Positions 51,566-60,078 of a DNA stretch of 64,000 nucleotides are shown piece by piece. The notes under the pieces were generated by a model. The model was given only the letters and a program-made list of their open reading frames with translations. It did not search any database and was not told where the DNA came from. The stretch is from JANQRZ01 sp965215165. GTDB taxonomy: Bacteria > Bacteroidota > Rhodothermia > Rhodothermales > JANQRZ01. How positions within the stretch are numbered: position 1 is the stretch's first letter; every line of letters starts with the position of its first letter. The position numbers and the translations under genes are program-made. The stretch lies in the NCBI GenBank assembly GCA_965215165.1, contig CBDCCX010000006.1, forward strand, positions 310,001 to 374,000, in the 5' to 3' direction.

Positions 51566-52933
51566 CTACACCACGGGCTGCGTTTGCTCACGCGCCTCCA
51601 TCTCGGCGAACTGCCGCCCGGCGAAGCGCGCCGCGAGCACCCAGACCGCGACGAGCGCGAGCGTCAGCAGGCTCAGCCACCGGATCGCCGAGAACTCGGT
51701 GAACACCAGCGTGATCGCCAGGCTCACGCCGACCGCTACTGACTTGGCGAAGCGCTGCACGAACATGTCGATGAACGCCTTCGCCTTGTACTTCTCGTCG
51801 CGCGTCGTCGGCGTGTAGAGCGCCTCGCGCGCGGACTGGTTGATCGAGTAGGCGAACGCGCTGTCGGCCGTGTTCAGCAGCGAGCCGACCCACAGGATCG
51901 GCAGCGCCAGGAACGCGCCCGAACCGAGGATCATCACGAACGGCGTCACCAAGAGCGCGACCGTCAGCCCGAAGCGCCGCATCACGACCGTCGTCAGCAG
52001 GAGCTGCACCACGAGCGCGACCACGTTCGAGATCGCAAAGACCGTCGCGAACTGCTGGCCGATGGCCGGCCCGTCGAGGTAGTAGGCAATCGTGGACGAG
52101 AACTGGAAGTCGAGGATCGTCGAGACGATCTCGTAGATGCCGACGATCGCGACGATCGACAGGAGGTACTTCGAGCGGAAGACCAGCCGCGCGCCCTCGA
52201 GCGCCGCGTTCGACTTCTTCGTCGCCTCCTCGCCCCGGCCGGGATCGACCCCGTCGGGCGCGATTTCCGGTGGCGGGTTGCGCCGCACGATCCGCCCGGC
52301 CACGAACGCGAGGCCGACGATGGCGACGGCCATCCCGAAGCAGACCCACAGCCACCCCGACGCTGGGATGTCGTCGATGTAGACCGCGAGGAACGTCGTC
52401 CCGAAGGCCCCGCCCGCGACCCCGCCGAGGACGACCAAGCCGTAGAGCCGCTTGGCCGCGCTCGGGGTCACGCTGTCGTTGAGGAAGGCGAAGAACGTCG
52501 CCACCATCAGGGTCGTGAAGAGGTCGCCGAAGAGGTAGAAGCTCCAGACGGTCGCCGCGCTCGGGTCGTTGATGACCAAGCTGTAGACCGCGTAGGCAGC
52601 CATGAAAAAGCCGGCGAAGACGTAGGTGAGCTGCTCGCGCCGGAGCCGCCGCGCCAGCATCGTGAACACGACCACGGCGACCGCCGCGACGACCATGTTG
52701 AGCACCTTCGCCAGCAGCTCGGCCTGGGAGGCGAGCAGCTCCATCTGGTACAGCCCGCTGAGCGCGAGCGCGAAGCCCTCCTCGTCGTAGAACTGGATGA
52801 ACAGGCTCTTCTTGATCGGCTTGAGGATCCAGAACGAGGTGATCACCAGGAAGAAGTAGCCGAACATCGAGAGCGCCAGCGGCCACTCGTCGCGGCGGAG
52901 GTCGAAGAACTCGTCTTTAAGCCGTTGGAGCAT
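51566..52933 (-). CDS. Npt1/Npt2-type nucleotide transporter
   Basis: A 455-residue membrane protein with about 12 hydrophobic segments, of the NTT/ATP-ADP translocase superfamily: FFLVITSFWILKPIKKSLFIQFYDEEG, WSFYLFGDLFTTLMVATFFAFLNDS, AFAYSINQSAREALYTPTT and KYKAKAFIDMFVQRFAKS. It has no HEAT-repeat extension, unlike the homologue at 42592-45426. It ends 42 bp after the convergent hicB stop. Substrate unknown. Confidence 0.88.
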   Translation of the reverse strand: MLQRLKDEFFDLRRDEWPLALSMFGYFFLVITSFWILKPIKKSLFIQFYDEEGFALALSGLYQMELLASQAELLAKVLNMVVAAVAVVVFTMLARRLRREQLTYVFAGFFMAAYAVYSLVINDPSAATVWSFYLFGDLFTTLMVATFFAFLNDSVTPSAAKRLYGLVVLGGVAGGAFGTTFLAVYIDDIPASGWLWVCFGMAVAIVGLAFVAGRIVRRNPPPEIAPDGVDPGRGEEATKKSNAALEGARLVFRSKYLLSIVAIVGIYEIVSTILDFQFSSTIAYYLDGPAIGQQFATVFAISNVVALVVQLLLTTVVMRRFGLTVALLVTPFVMILGSGAFLALPILWVGSLLNTADSAFAYSINQSAREALYTPTTRDEKYKAKAFIDMFVQRFAKSVAVGVSLAITLVFTEFSAIRWLSLLTLALVAVWVLAARFAGRQFAEMEAREQTQPVV

Positions 52934-53035
52934 AGGGACCTCGGAGAAGGACGGAAGAGGGTTGGCGTGAGATCAGGTTACGGGGCGCGGCTGGAAACGC
53001 TCTCTGGCTTTGGCATCACCACGCCCGCACCACCG

Positions 53036-53068
53036 AGTCATCCCGGCCCCGCCTACGCGGGGATGACT
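53036..53068. repeat. REP-like palindrome, GTCATCCC type
   Basis: AGTCATCC at 53036-53043 and GGATGACT at 53061-53068 frame a GC-rich core CCCCGCCTACGCGGGG, giving an imperfect hairpin like widespread bacterial REP elements. It lies between the NTT and kinase-like lipoprotein genes and is unrelated to the GTAGGGGC family. Confidence 0.75.
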
Positions 53069-53129
53069 GTGGTTGGTGTTGAGGCGAGCTTCCTAAACGT
53101 CCCACCGATTTTTGAACCTTGACGGAGGG

Positions 53130-54872
53130 CTACTCCCGCTCGATGCCGACCACGCGCGGGTCGCCCTCAGCAGGAAAGTGAAGGTAGACGGTGGTGGCCT
53201 TGCTCGGCTCCTGCCCCTCGCGGAGCGTCACGATCTCGACCCGGAGCACGCGGTCGTCTTCGCTCGCGGAGGTAAGGGAAGATTCGGGCAGCGTGGGTAA
53301 CCAGAGGGTCGGCTCGTCGGAAGTATCCTCAGTCAGCCGCGTGCCGTCGTGGTAGACCGCAAACTGATAGCGGCTCGCGGCGTCGGACTCCAGCCCGCCC
53401 GTCACGGCGAGGTCGTCGAACTGGAGCTGCCCTCCTAACTGGACGCCATCGACGTAGAAGGTCGCTTCCTCATCGAGTGCCGAGAATACCTCAAAGCGGT
53501 CGAGGGGGTTGACGCGGCCGAACCAGTAGCGGCCGATCTTCTCCTGCCGCGCCAGCAGCGTCTGGACGACGTACTCCTCGGCGACCGGATCCGAGAGCTT
53601 GCCCTCGGAGACGATGGCGCGGAGGTCGGCCTCCGTGAAGGCCATGACCAGCTTCGCGCCCCAGTAGCCGTCGCGGTCGGTGCGGTACTCGAGGGCCGGG
53701 TTGGGGTAGGCCATCACCCAGTCCTCGGGCTCGAAGTACTTCGCCGTGAAGTAGCCCGCCGACGGGTAGAAGGCGATCTGCGGCTCGAACTCCCAGGGCT
53801 TGACGCGGAGGCCGAGGGTGAGCGTCTGGCGCGCCATCGTGCGTGGGTCGAAGAGGTACTCCGGGCCGTGCTGGACTTTGTGGATGTAGGCCCCGTTGGC
53901 CCCGAGCGTCGAGCCCATGTCGAGGACGTAGTGGCGGACGTAGCGCGCCGTGTCGCCGGGCGCGGCCCCAAGCGGGTTGGGGTCAGTGGTGTAGACGGCG
54001 AGCGTGTTGGCGTTGCGGCGGTCGGAGTCGTTGACCCAGGAGCCGAGCACGGTCAGGCCGCGCAGCTCGCGGCGGTGCTGGTGGGCGACGCGGTCGTTGG
54101 GGTCGTCGTCGCGCGTGCCGCGGAAGGTCCACACGCCGACGGGCCGGCCGTCGACGTACTTGCTCGCGGTCGCGCGGAGCGTGCCGTCGGCGCGGCGCGG
54201 CTGCGGGTCGAGGATGTCGGCGAGGTCGGCCTCGGTCATGAGCCGGTCCTTGCCCTCGACGGTCACCTCGGCTTCGGGGTCGAGCTCGAGGCGGGCCGGG
54301 TCGAAGTAGGCGATGGTGTTCTGGGGGACGAAGTAGCCGGCGGCGTGGTAGAGCTTGGTCGTGATGGCCTCGGCCGAGGTCGTCAGCTCGGGAAACTTCG
54401 GCCCGTCGAACTTGATGATGTAGCGGTCGCCGCGCTCGTCCTCGATGGTGAAGCCCTTGGTCACGCCCTCGCTCTTGCCGGCGACTACGGTCCACGTGCC
54501 GTCCGCCGGCCCGTCGGTGACGCCCGGTCCGCGCCGCAGCTCGGCCTCGGACATCGGCTCGTAGAAGTGGCGCGGCGTGAACCACGATGAGGCCGGGACC
54601 TCGTCGAGCGTGTTGACGTTCTCCGCCTCCTTCGGCCCGGCGAGCCCGAGGCCCTGCCCGACCCGGCGGCCGAGCCAGTTGAGGTCGAGCACCTTGCCGA
54701 CCTGGTAGAAGAAGGTCCGGTCGATGGGGTCCCAATACTGGTTCTCGCGCGCCTCCTCCGGGCGCGGGATGTCCTGCGTGTCCGGGTCGATGGTCTTGAT
54801 CGGGCCGGTGGTGTAGGGCTTGGTGCCGGCGCACCCGGCGAGGAGCAGGAGAAGAGGGAAAAAGCGGTGCAT
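53130..54872 (-). CDS. lipoprotein with HipA/FAM20-like kinase motifs
   Basis: A 580-residue predicted lipoprotein: signal peptide with lipobox LLAGC (Cys14). The central part carries what look like protein-kinase-fold landmarks in order. These are a Lys on a strand (RYIIKFDGP, Lys154), a helix Glu (SAEAITTKLY, Glu168), a catalytic-loop-like WVNDSDRRNANTL (Asp284, Asn289) and a DxG-like YVLDMGSTLG (Asp318). This matches the order in HipA, PI3K-like and FAM20-type kinases. The C-terminal third is a beta-rich domain of unknown type. The ATG at 54872 (MHRFF) places the signal correctly. It is 93 bp downstream of an Omp85-like barrel gene, on the same strand. Kinase activity is inference. Confidence 0.65.
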   Translation of the reverse strand: MHRFFPLLLLLAGCAGTKPYTTGPIKTIDPDTQDIPRPEEARENQYWDPIDRTFFYQVGKVLDLNWLGRRVGQGLGLAGPKEAENVNTLDEVPASSWFTPRHFYEPMSEAELRRGPGVTDGPADGTWTVVAGKSEGVTKGFTIEDERGDRYIIKFDGPKFPELTTSAEAITTKLYHAAGYFVPQNTIAYFDPARLELDPEAEVTVEGKDRLMTEADLADILDPQPRRADGTLRATASKYVDGRPVGVWTFRGTRDDDPNDRVAHQHRRELRGLTVLGSWVNDSDRRNANTLAVYTTDPNPLGAAPGDTARYVRHYVLDMGSTLGANGAYIHKVQHGPEYLFDPRTMARQTLTLGLRVKPWEFEPQIAFYPSAGYFTAKYFEPEDWVMAYPNPALEYRTDRDGYWGAKLVMAFTEADLRAIVSEGKLSDPVAEEYVVQTLLARQEKIGRYWFGRVNPLDRFEVFSALDEEATFYVDGVQLGGQLQFDDLAVTGGLESDAASRYQFAVYHDGTRLTEDTSDEPTLWLPTLPESSLTSASEDDRVLRVEIVTLREGQEPSKATTVYLHFPAEGDPRVVGIERE

Positions 54873-54885
54873 GGGTTGACTCGGC

Positions 54886-54965
54886 AAAACGTGATGCGTA
54901 ACAGGTAAGGGTGCCGGTAGCACAGACTGCGCTGCGAACGGCTTTACGTGTTACATCGTTACGTT
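54886..54965. repeat. imperfect inverted repeat of the ACGTGATGCGTAAC type
   Basis: AACGTGATGCGTAACAG (about 54887-54904) pairs imperfectly with TTACGTGTTACATCGTTACGT (about 54943-54964). It lies between the barrel gene and the lipoprotein gene and may be a repeat element or attenuator. Confidence 0.4.
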
Positions 54966-56306
54966 TCAGAACGACGCCCCGACGCCGGCGATGACGCGCG
55001 GCGTGCCGTCGGGCTTGAAGGCCACCTCGAGGCGGGCCGCGATGCCCTGGCCGCCGTAGATCTGGAAGCCGCCGCCGAAGTCGGTGTGGAAGCGGCCGAT
55101 CCCGATCTCGTCGAAGGCGTCGAAGACCTGGCCGGCGTCGGCGAAGAGGACGGCGTCGAAGGCGTTGAAGATGGGGTAGCGGTACTCGGCGGTGAGCAGC
55201 AGGCTGCCCTGGTCGCGGAAGCGGTCGTAGCGGTAGCCGCGCAGGTCCTCCGGCCCGCCGAGCGTGGACAGCTCGTAGAACGGCACCGCGTCGTCGCCGG
55301 GCGCGCTGGTCCGCTCGAGCCGCGCGCGGAGCGCGAGGCGGCGGTCGAACGGCAGGAATGGGACCGGCACGAACTGCCGAAGCTCGGCCGAGGTGCGGAC
55401 GTAGCTCAGCGGACCCGAGGCGGGCCTGGTCGAGATGTCGGTGCCGTAACGGACGCCGAGCAGAAGCACGGTGCCCTGGAAGACGCGGGGCGCGTGCAGG
55501 CCTCCGGCTTGGCTGAAGTCGAGCGCGAGCCCGACCCCGGCCGAGAGGAAGTCCGCCCCGCCGAAGCCGGGGACGTCCTCCGTCACGGGAGTGCCTCCGT
55601 CGTCGTCCTCGTCCTCGGTGCTGAGCACTTCGAAGTGCTTGAACTCGCCGTCGGCCGTGAGGGAGACGCGCTCGCCGAGCGGGAGCCGGAGCGTGAGGCC
55701 GGCGAGGCCGCGCTCGGAGGCGTACTCGAGCCGCTCCTCGTCGCTGTCGTTGCCGATGTCGAAGAAGCTCTCCTCGGCGTCGCGCTCGTAGCCGCCGCCG
55801 AGCGTCACGCCGAACGGGCTACCGAGCAGGCTCCGGTCGGCAACGCGGGCTAGCGCAGCGTAGGAGCCATCGGCCGAGTAGCTGCCGCCTAGCCGCGCGC
55901 TCCGGTCGGTGCCGAGGAAGCCCTCGGTGGCAAACACGGTGAGGCCGCCTGAGAACCCCTGCCTCCCGCCGATGTTGACCGTGGGAAGGGCGTAGACCGG
56001 CGGCGGCCCCTCGCGCAACCGCCGCTGCACGCGGGCGATCGTGCCGCTGTACTCGGCGTAGAGAATGGCCGAGCGGAAGAGGTAGGCGACCCCACCCCAG
56101 AGCGTAGCCGGCAGCGCGAGAGCGCGCGCGCCCAGACTCCGCTCGGTCTCGTAGGGAATCCGATTGGGGTTTGCCGCGTGGTTGGCCTCGTCGTTCGGCT
56201 CCGGCGGAAGGACAGGGCCGGCGGTGGAGTCGGGCGGGGCGAGGGACTGAGCGCGGACCGGGAGCGCGGCCAGAAGCAGCAGCGCGACCAGAAGGGCAAA
56301 ACGCAT
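54966..56306 (-). CDS. short Omp85/BamA-type outer-membrane barrel
   Basis: A 446-residue outer-membrane protein: signal peptide 1-19 (ending PVRAQ), about 80 residues without a recognisable POTRA domain, then a 16-strand-like barrel. Typical surface-antigen phrases are LGGPEDLRGYRYDRFRDQG (the conserved lid-lock-like (V/I)RG-type motif region) and the end FGGGFQIYGGQGIAARLEVAFKPDG. The absence of POTRA repeats sets it apart from BamA and TamA and fits the POTRA-less Omp85 class. It is encoded just upstream of the kinase-like lipoprotein, which it may insert, anchor or translocate. Confidence 0.75.
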   Translation of the reverse strand: MRFALLVALLLLAALPVRAQSLAPPDSTAGPVLPPEPNDEANHAANPNRIPYETERSLGARALALPATLWGGVAYLFRSAILYAEYSGTIARVQRRLREGPPPVYALPTVNIGGRQGFSGGLTVFATEGFLGTDRSARLGGSYSADGSYAALARVADRSLLGSPFGVTLGGGYERDAEESFFDIGNDSDEERLEYASERGLAGLTLRLPLGERVSLTADGEFKHFEVLSTEDEDDDGGTPVTEDVPGFGGADFLSAGVGLALDFSQAGGLHAPRVFQGTVLLLGVRYGTDISTRPASGPLSYVRTSAELRQFVPVPFLPFDRRLALRARLERTSAPGDDAVPFYELSTLGGPEDLRGYRYDRFRDQGSLLLTAEYRYPIFNAFDAVLFADAGQVFDAFDEIGIGRFHTDFGGGFQIYGGQGIAARLEVAFKPDGTPRVIAGVGASF

Positions 56307-56447
56307 AGAGACGGTGGGGGGGCGACAGGAGAACGGCCCCGCTCGAACGCAACGACCGGGCCGGAGTTCGCACCTTCCAGCCGCGCCTCGAAAGGGCCGG
56401 GTCACGCACCAGGACGCGGTATAAAGGGAACGGCGGGAATCGAAAGG

Positions 56448-57611
56448 TTACGCACCCCCGACGAGATGCGGGGCATCACGATGCGAGGCATCACGATGCG
56501 AGGCGTCGCGGTGTGGGACATCACGATGCGCAGCCTCCGAACGCTCGACGCCGAAGAGGCGGACGGTCTCGCCGACGCCGCGCAGCGGCACCGCGCCGAC
56601 GGCCTCGGCCCGGAAGCCGGCCGGCAACACGAGGCGGTTGAGGAGGGTCTCCGAAGCGAGGAGTCGCCGGCCGAGCGGTCGGCACTGCCCCTCGATCCGC
56701 GCCGTCGTGTTGAGCGTGTCGCCGCTGTGGACGATGTCGCGCTTGAGGTCGCCGATCTCGGCCGTGACCACCGGCCCGCCGTGGCAGGCCGCCTTGAAGC
56801 GGGGCACGGTTCCGTAGCTTGCCTCGTACCACGCGCGCCGCGCCTCGACGGCCTGCTCGACGAGGAAGAAGCACCGGAGGCAGTCGGCGTGGCGCGTGCC
56901 GTGGCGCATCGTCCACGACACCACGACCTCGTCGCCGACGTACTGGAAGATCTGGCCGCGCGTGGCGAGGACCGGCCCGGCCACGTCGTGGAAGAAGTCG
57001 TTCTTGAAGTCGCTGAACCGGAGCGGCCCGAGGCGCTCGGCGATGGGGGTCGAGTCGGTGAGGTCGAGGAAGAGGAAGACGCGCTCCTCGCGGACGGGCC
57101 GGAGGTAGCGCCCGAGCAGGAGCGCCGCGAGGGTGCCCGGCCCGAGGACGCGGTTGACCTGGAATGCGAGCGTAATCAGGAAGCTCGCCCCGAGCAACAG
57201 CCCGAAGAACCAGAAGAACTCAGCGCTCCACAGAAACGCTGAAAACTCTGCGTCGGCAAGGAGGTCGCGGGGCAGAATCCCCAGCTCGCGCCGTGCGATG
57301 AAGCCAATCACCGCGAGAAACGAGAACGCCACGACGCCTGCGTAGGCGAACGTCCGCAGCCCGAGCGTGAGGCCGAACGGCACGCGCCGCGCGAACCGCG
57401 GCAGGACCCACGCCTCGATGAGCGCGCCGAGCACGCCCGCCCACGCCCCGAGCACGGCCGCGCGCTGCCACTCGGTGCCGAGCGTGAGGCCCCGGTCCTC
57501 GGGGAAGACGAGCCGCGCGCAGACGAACGTGGCGAGCGTCCACGCCGGCACCAGCCACAGCGCGTAGCGCAGGAACGAGCGGAGCCAGCCGGGCGGGACG
57601 GGACGGGGCAT
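56448..57611 (-). CDS. membrane class III adenylate/guanylate cyclase
   Basis: A 387-residue protein with four membrane segments in the first 160 residues and a class III cyclase domain (about 190-350). Metal-binding Asp in FLFLDLTDST, second Asp in QYVGDEVVVSW; CHGGPVVTAEIGDLKRDIVHSGDTLNTTARIEG is diagnostic. The last 40 residues carry a repeated His-Arg-Asp-Ala-Ser unit encoded by a 15-bp tandem repeat. The ATG at 57611 is preferred over an upstream in-frame start. Product (cAMP or cGMP) cannot be judged safely. Confidence 0.88.
   Translation of the reverse strand: MPRPVPPGWLRSFLRYALWLVPAWTLATFVCARLVFPEDRGLTLGTEWQRAAVLGAWAGVLGALIEAWVLPRFARRVPFGLTLGLRTFAYAGVVAFSFLAVIGFIARRELGILPRDLLADAEFSAFLWSAEFFWFFGLLLGASFLITLAFQVNRVLGPGTLAALLLGRYLRPVREERVFLFLDLTDSTPIAERLGPLRFSDFKNDFFHDVAGPVLATRGQIFQYVGDEVVVSWTMRHGTRHADCLRCFFLVEQAVEARRAWYEASYGTVPRFKAACHGGPVVTAEIGDLKRDIVHSGDTLNTTARIEGQCRPLGRRLLASETLLNRLVLPAGFRAEAVGAVPLRGVGETVRLFGVERSEAAHRDVPHRDASHRDASHRDAPHLVGGA
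56466..56530. repeat. 15-bp in-frame tandem repeat at the cyclase C-terminus
   Basis: The unit GCATCACGATGCGAG recurs about four times with small changes, encoding His-Arg-Asp-Ala-Ser-like units on the minus strand. Copy number can vary without a frameshift. Confidence 0.85.
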
Positions 57612-57627
57612 GACTGCGGGCGAATGG

Positions 57628-58824
57628 CTAGGGGCGCGAGAGGGCGGGCACGCCCGTCGAGACAACCGGGGCCTCGGCGGCGGTCTGCCACGGCACTGCC
57701 GGCCACCACGGCCGCCCGACCTCGCCGGGCGTCACGCGGCCGACCGTCACGCTCTCGCCGGGGCGCGGCCAGGCCACGGCGATGCCGGCCGCCGCAGCCG
57801 CGACGCGCAGGCGCTCGGCCGGCTCCGTCCAGCCGTGCATCGCCAGGTCGAACAGCCCCCAGTGGACGGGCACCAGCAGCCCGCCGCGCACCAGCCGGTG
57901 CACCTCAACGGCCTGCTCCGGCCCGAGGTGGACGTCCGCCCACCCGTCGTTGTACGCCCCGATCTCTATGAGCGACAGGTCGAACGGCCCGAGCCGCTCG
58001 CCGACCTCGGCGAAGCCGGGCGTGAGCGCGGTGTCGCCGCTGTAGAAGAGGCGGTGCTCCGCTCCGACGAAGGCCCAGCCCGACCACAGCGTCGCGTCGC
58101 GGTCCGTGAGGAAGCGGCCGGAGAAGTGCCGGGCCGGCGTACTCACCAAGCGGACGCCGCCGATCCCAGCCTCGTCCCACCAGTCCAGCTCCTCGATGCG
58201 CCCGGCGTCCACACCCCACGCCTCGAGGTGGGACCCGACGCCGAGCGGGACGATGAACCTCGGCACGCGGTCCGCCAGCGCCCTGACCGTCGGCTCGTCG
58301 AGGTGGTCGTAGTGGTCGTGCGAGATCACGACGGCGTCGAGCGGCGGGAGGTCGCCGAGCGCGAGGAGGGGGGCGTAGAACCGCTTCGGGCCGAAGAACG
58401 AGCTCGGCGAGGCGCGCTCGCCCCACACCGGGTCCACGAGGACGCGCGCGCCCTCGATCTCGACGAGCAGGGTCGAGTGTCCGAGCCAGGTCACGCGCAG
58501 GTCCGGCGCGGCTCCGGCGAAGTCCGCCGCCGTGCGGGGGACGACGGGGAGCGCCGCCTCGGGCGTGCGGTAGGCGCTGCCGCCGGTGAAATACTCGGCC
58601 GCCACCCCGAGGCTCATGCCCATCTTGATGGCCGGGAGCGTGTTGACGAACCGCCCGTCGCGGTACTGCGGGGAGCGCTCGAGGCGAGCCAAGCGCCCGC
58701 CCGAAGGTTTTGAGCCGAAGGCAGACCACATGTCGATCAGGAAAGGGGCGAGGGCGAGGACGAGGCCCGCCCCCACGCCGCCGAGCACGCGGAGCCGACG
58801 GCGGGAGCGGAGGCGTAGCGGCAT
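57628..58824 (-). CDS. metallo-beta-lactamase-fold hydrolase, UlaG/NAPE-PLD-like
   Basis: A 398-residue protein: an N-terminal membrane anchor (about 12-32), then an MBL-fold domain. Zinc-binding motif SHDHYDHLD (HxHxDH) near residue 168; WLGHSTLLVEIEGARVLVDPVWG, LVSTPARHFSGR, LFYSGDTALTPGF and PVHWGLFDLAMHGW are typical of UlaG and NAPE-PLD relatives. It may hydrolyse a lipid phosphodiester or lactone. It begins 7 bp after the SpoIIAA-like gene and ends 16 bp before the cyclase gene, all on the same strand, so it is likely part of one operon. Confidence 0.88.
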   Translation of the reverse strand: MPLRLRSRRRLRVLGGVGAGLVLALAPFLIDMWSAFGSKPSGGRLARLERSPQYRDGRFVNTLPAIKMGMSLGVAAEYFTGGSAYRTPEAALPVVPRTAADFAGAAPDLRVTWLGHSTLLVEIEGARVLVDPVWGERASPSSFFGPKRFYAPLLALGDLPPLDAVVISHDHYDHLDEPTVRALADRVPRFIVPLGVGSHLEAWGVDAGRIEELDWWDEAGIGGVRLVSTPARHFSGRFLTDRDATLWSGWAFVGAEHRLFYSGDTALTPGFAEVGERLGPFDLSLIEIGAYNDGWADVHLGPEQAVEVHRLVRGGLLVPVHWGLFDLAMHGWTEPAERLRVAAAAAGIAVAWPRPGESVTVGRVTPGEVGRPWWPAVPWQTAAEAPVVSTGVPALSRP

Positions 58825-58831
58825 GGCAAGG

Positions 58832-59212
58832 TCAGGCGGTCGCCGCGCCGACGACCCACTCCGCCGCCGCGTCGTGCTCGTCGAGGCCGAACGTGCGGAT
58901 GGTCAGGCCAGGGAGCAGCGTATCCTCGATCCCGGCGACCGTGCGGATCCACGCGGTGTCGGTCACGACGGCGTAGCGTCCGATCTGCCCGAGCCGGCCG
59001 AGCAGCCCGAGGCTCCGGGCTAGGTCCTCGAGGAGGGCTCCGAGCGTCATCCCACCGAGGTCCACGATCTCGGCGTAGAGGTTGATCGCCTCGTTCGCGC
59101 CGAGGCGCTTCTCGATCGTGTCGAAGATGCCCTCGACGTCTTCAGCCGCCATAGACCCGTCGATGCGGAAGGCGACGACGTGCGGGGCCAGGTTGGACAT
59201 CAGTTCGATCAT
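58832..59212 (-). CDS. SpoIIAA/STAS-like protein
   Basis: A 126-residue small protein with the pattern of the SpoIIAA-like (STAS-related) family: FRIDGSMAAEDVEGIFDTIEKRLG near residue 15, a central beta strand INLYAEIVDLGG, and IGRYAVVTDTAWIRTVAGIED. Such proteins occur in stress-related operons; function is unknown. It lies between psd and the MBL hydrolase, 16 and 7 bp apart, indicating co-transcription. Confidence 0.75.
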   Translation of the reverse strand: MIELMSNLAPHVVAFRIDGSMAAEDVEGIFDTIEKRLGANEAINLYAEIVDLGGMTLGALLEDLARSLGLLGRLGQIGRYAVVTDTAWIRTVAGIEDTLLPGLTIRTFGLDEHDAAAEWVVGAATA

Positions 59213-59228
59213 GGTGGCGGAGGGAGAG

Positions 59229-60065
59229 TCAGGGAGCGAGGGAGGAGCCTGTGCCAAGCGGGCGGCCTAGGCGGACGGCGGTGCCCGCCGAGAGGGTAGG
59301 ATCGAGCTGAACCCGGTCGTTCTCGAACGCGAGCACGACGCTGCTGCCGAGCAGGAACCGCCCGATCTCCGCGCCCTTCTCGAACGCGAGGTTGTGCGAC
59401 GTGAGCTGCCGATGGCGGTACGGCGAGCGCGGGCCGCCCCACACCGTCTCGATGCTCGCCACGATCATCGCCCCGACCAGCACGACCAGCATCCGGCCGA
59501 ACGCCGTCTCGAACTCGCACACCAGCCGCTCGTTGACGGCGAAGAGCCCTTCGACCCCACGCTCGGTCGCGGCGTTGACCGAGAACAGCTTGCCGGGAAT
59601 CGCGACCGTCCGGGTCAGCCGTCCGGCGAGCGGGAGGTGGACCCGGTGGTAGTCCTTCGGCGAGAGGTAGACCGTCGCGAACGCGCCGCCCTCGAACCCC
59701 GGCCCGGCGCAGACGTCGGCGAGCCGCTGGAACGAGTAGCGGATGCTCTTGGCCTGGATCAGCTCGCCACGCTCGATGCGCCCCGTCTGGCTCACCACCC
59801 CGTCGGCAGGACTCACGACCGCGTCCGGCGCGGGGTCGATGGGCCGGGCACCGGGGGCGAGAGACCGGGTGAAGAAGTCGTTGAAGGAGGGGTAGCTCGC
59901 CAGGTCGGGCCGCTCCGCCTCGGCCATGTCCACGCCGTAGACGCGTGCGAAGGCGCGGACGAGCGGCCGGCTGATCCACGGCACCTCGGACGCCGCGAGG
60001 CGACCCACGGCGCGCGAGAGGCCGTGCTGCGGGAGAAGGTGCTGGAGGCGGACGAAGGGGCTCAT
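59229..60065 (-). CDS. psd: phosphatidylserine decarboxylase
   Basis: A 278-residue membrane-associated pyruvoyl enzyme making phosphatidylethanolamine. YPSFNDFFTRSL is diagnostic; catalytic Asp in VVSPADGVV, His in SPKDYHRVHLP, and the self-cleavage Gly-Ser in LLGSSVVLAF near residue 242, where most E. coli-type members have LGST. Length fits the type I enzyme. The ATG at 60065 is chosen; upstream codons are Arg/Pro-rich non-coding sequence. It is the first gene of a leftward run with the SpoIIAA-like, MBL and cyclase genes, and lies just after the RND pump. Confidence 0.93.
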   Translation of the reverse strand: MSPFVRLQHLLPQHGLSRAVGRLAASEVPWISRPLVRAFARVYGVDMAEAERPDLASYPSFNDFFTRSLAPGARPIDPAPDAVVSPADGVVSQTGRIERGELIQAKSIRYSFQRLADVCAGPGFEGGAFATVYLSPKDYHRVHLPLAGRLTRTVAIPGKLFSVNAATERGVEGLFAVNERLVCEFETAFGRMLVVLVGAMIVASIETVWGGPRSPYRHRQLTSHNLAFEKGAEIGRFLLGSSVVLAFENDRVQLDPTLSAGTAVRLGRPLGTGSSLAP

Positions 60066-60078
60066 GCGGACGTGGACA

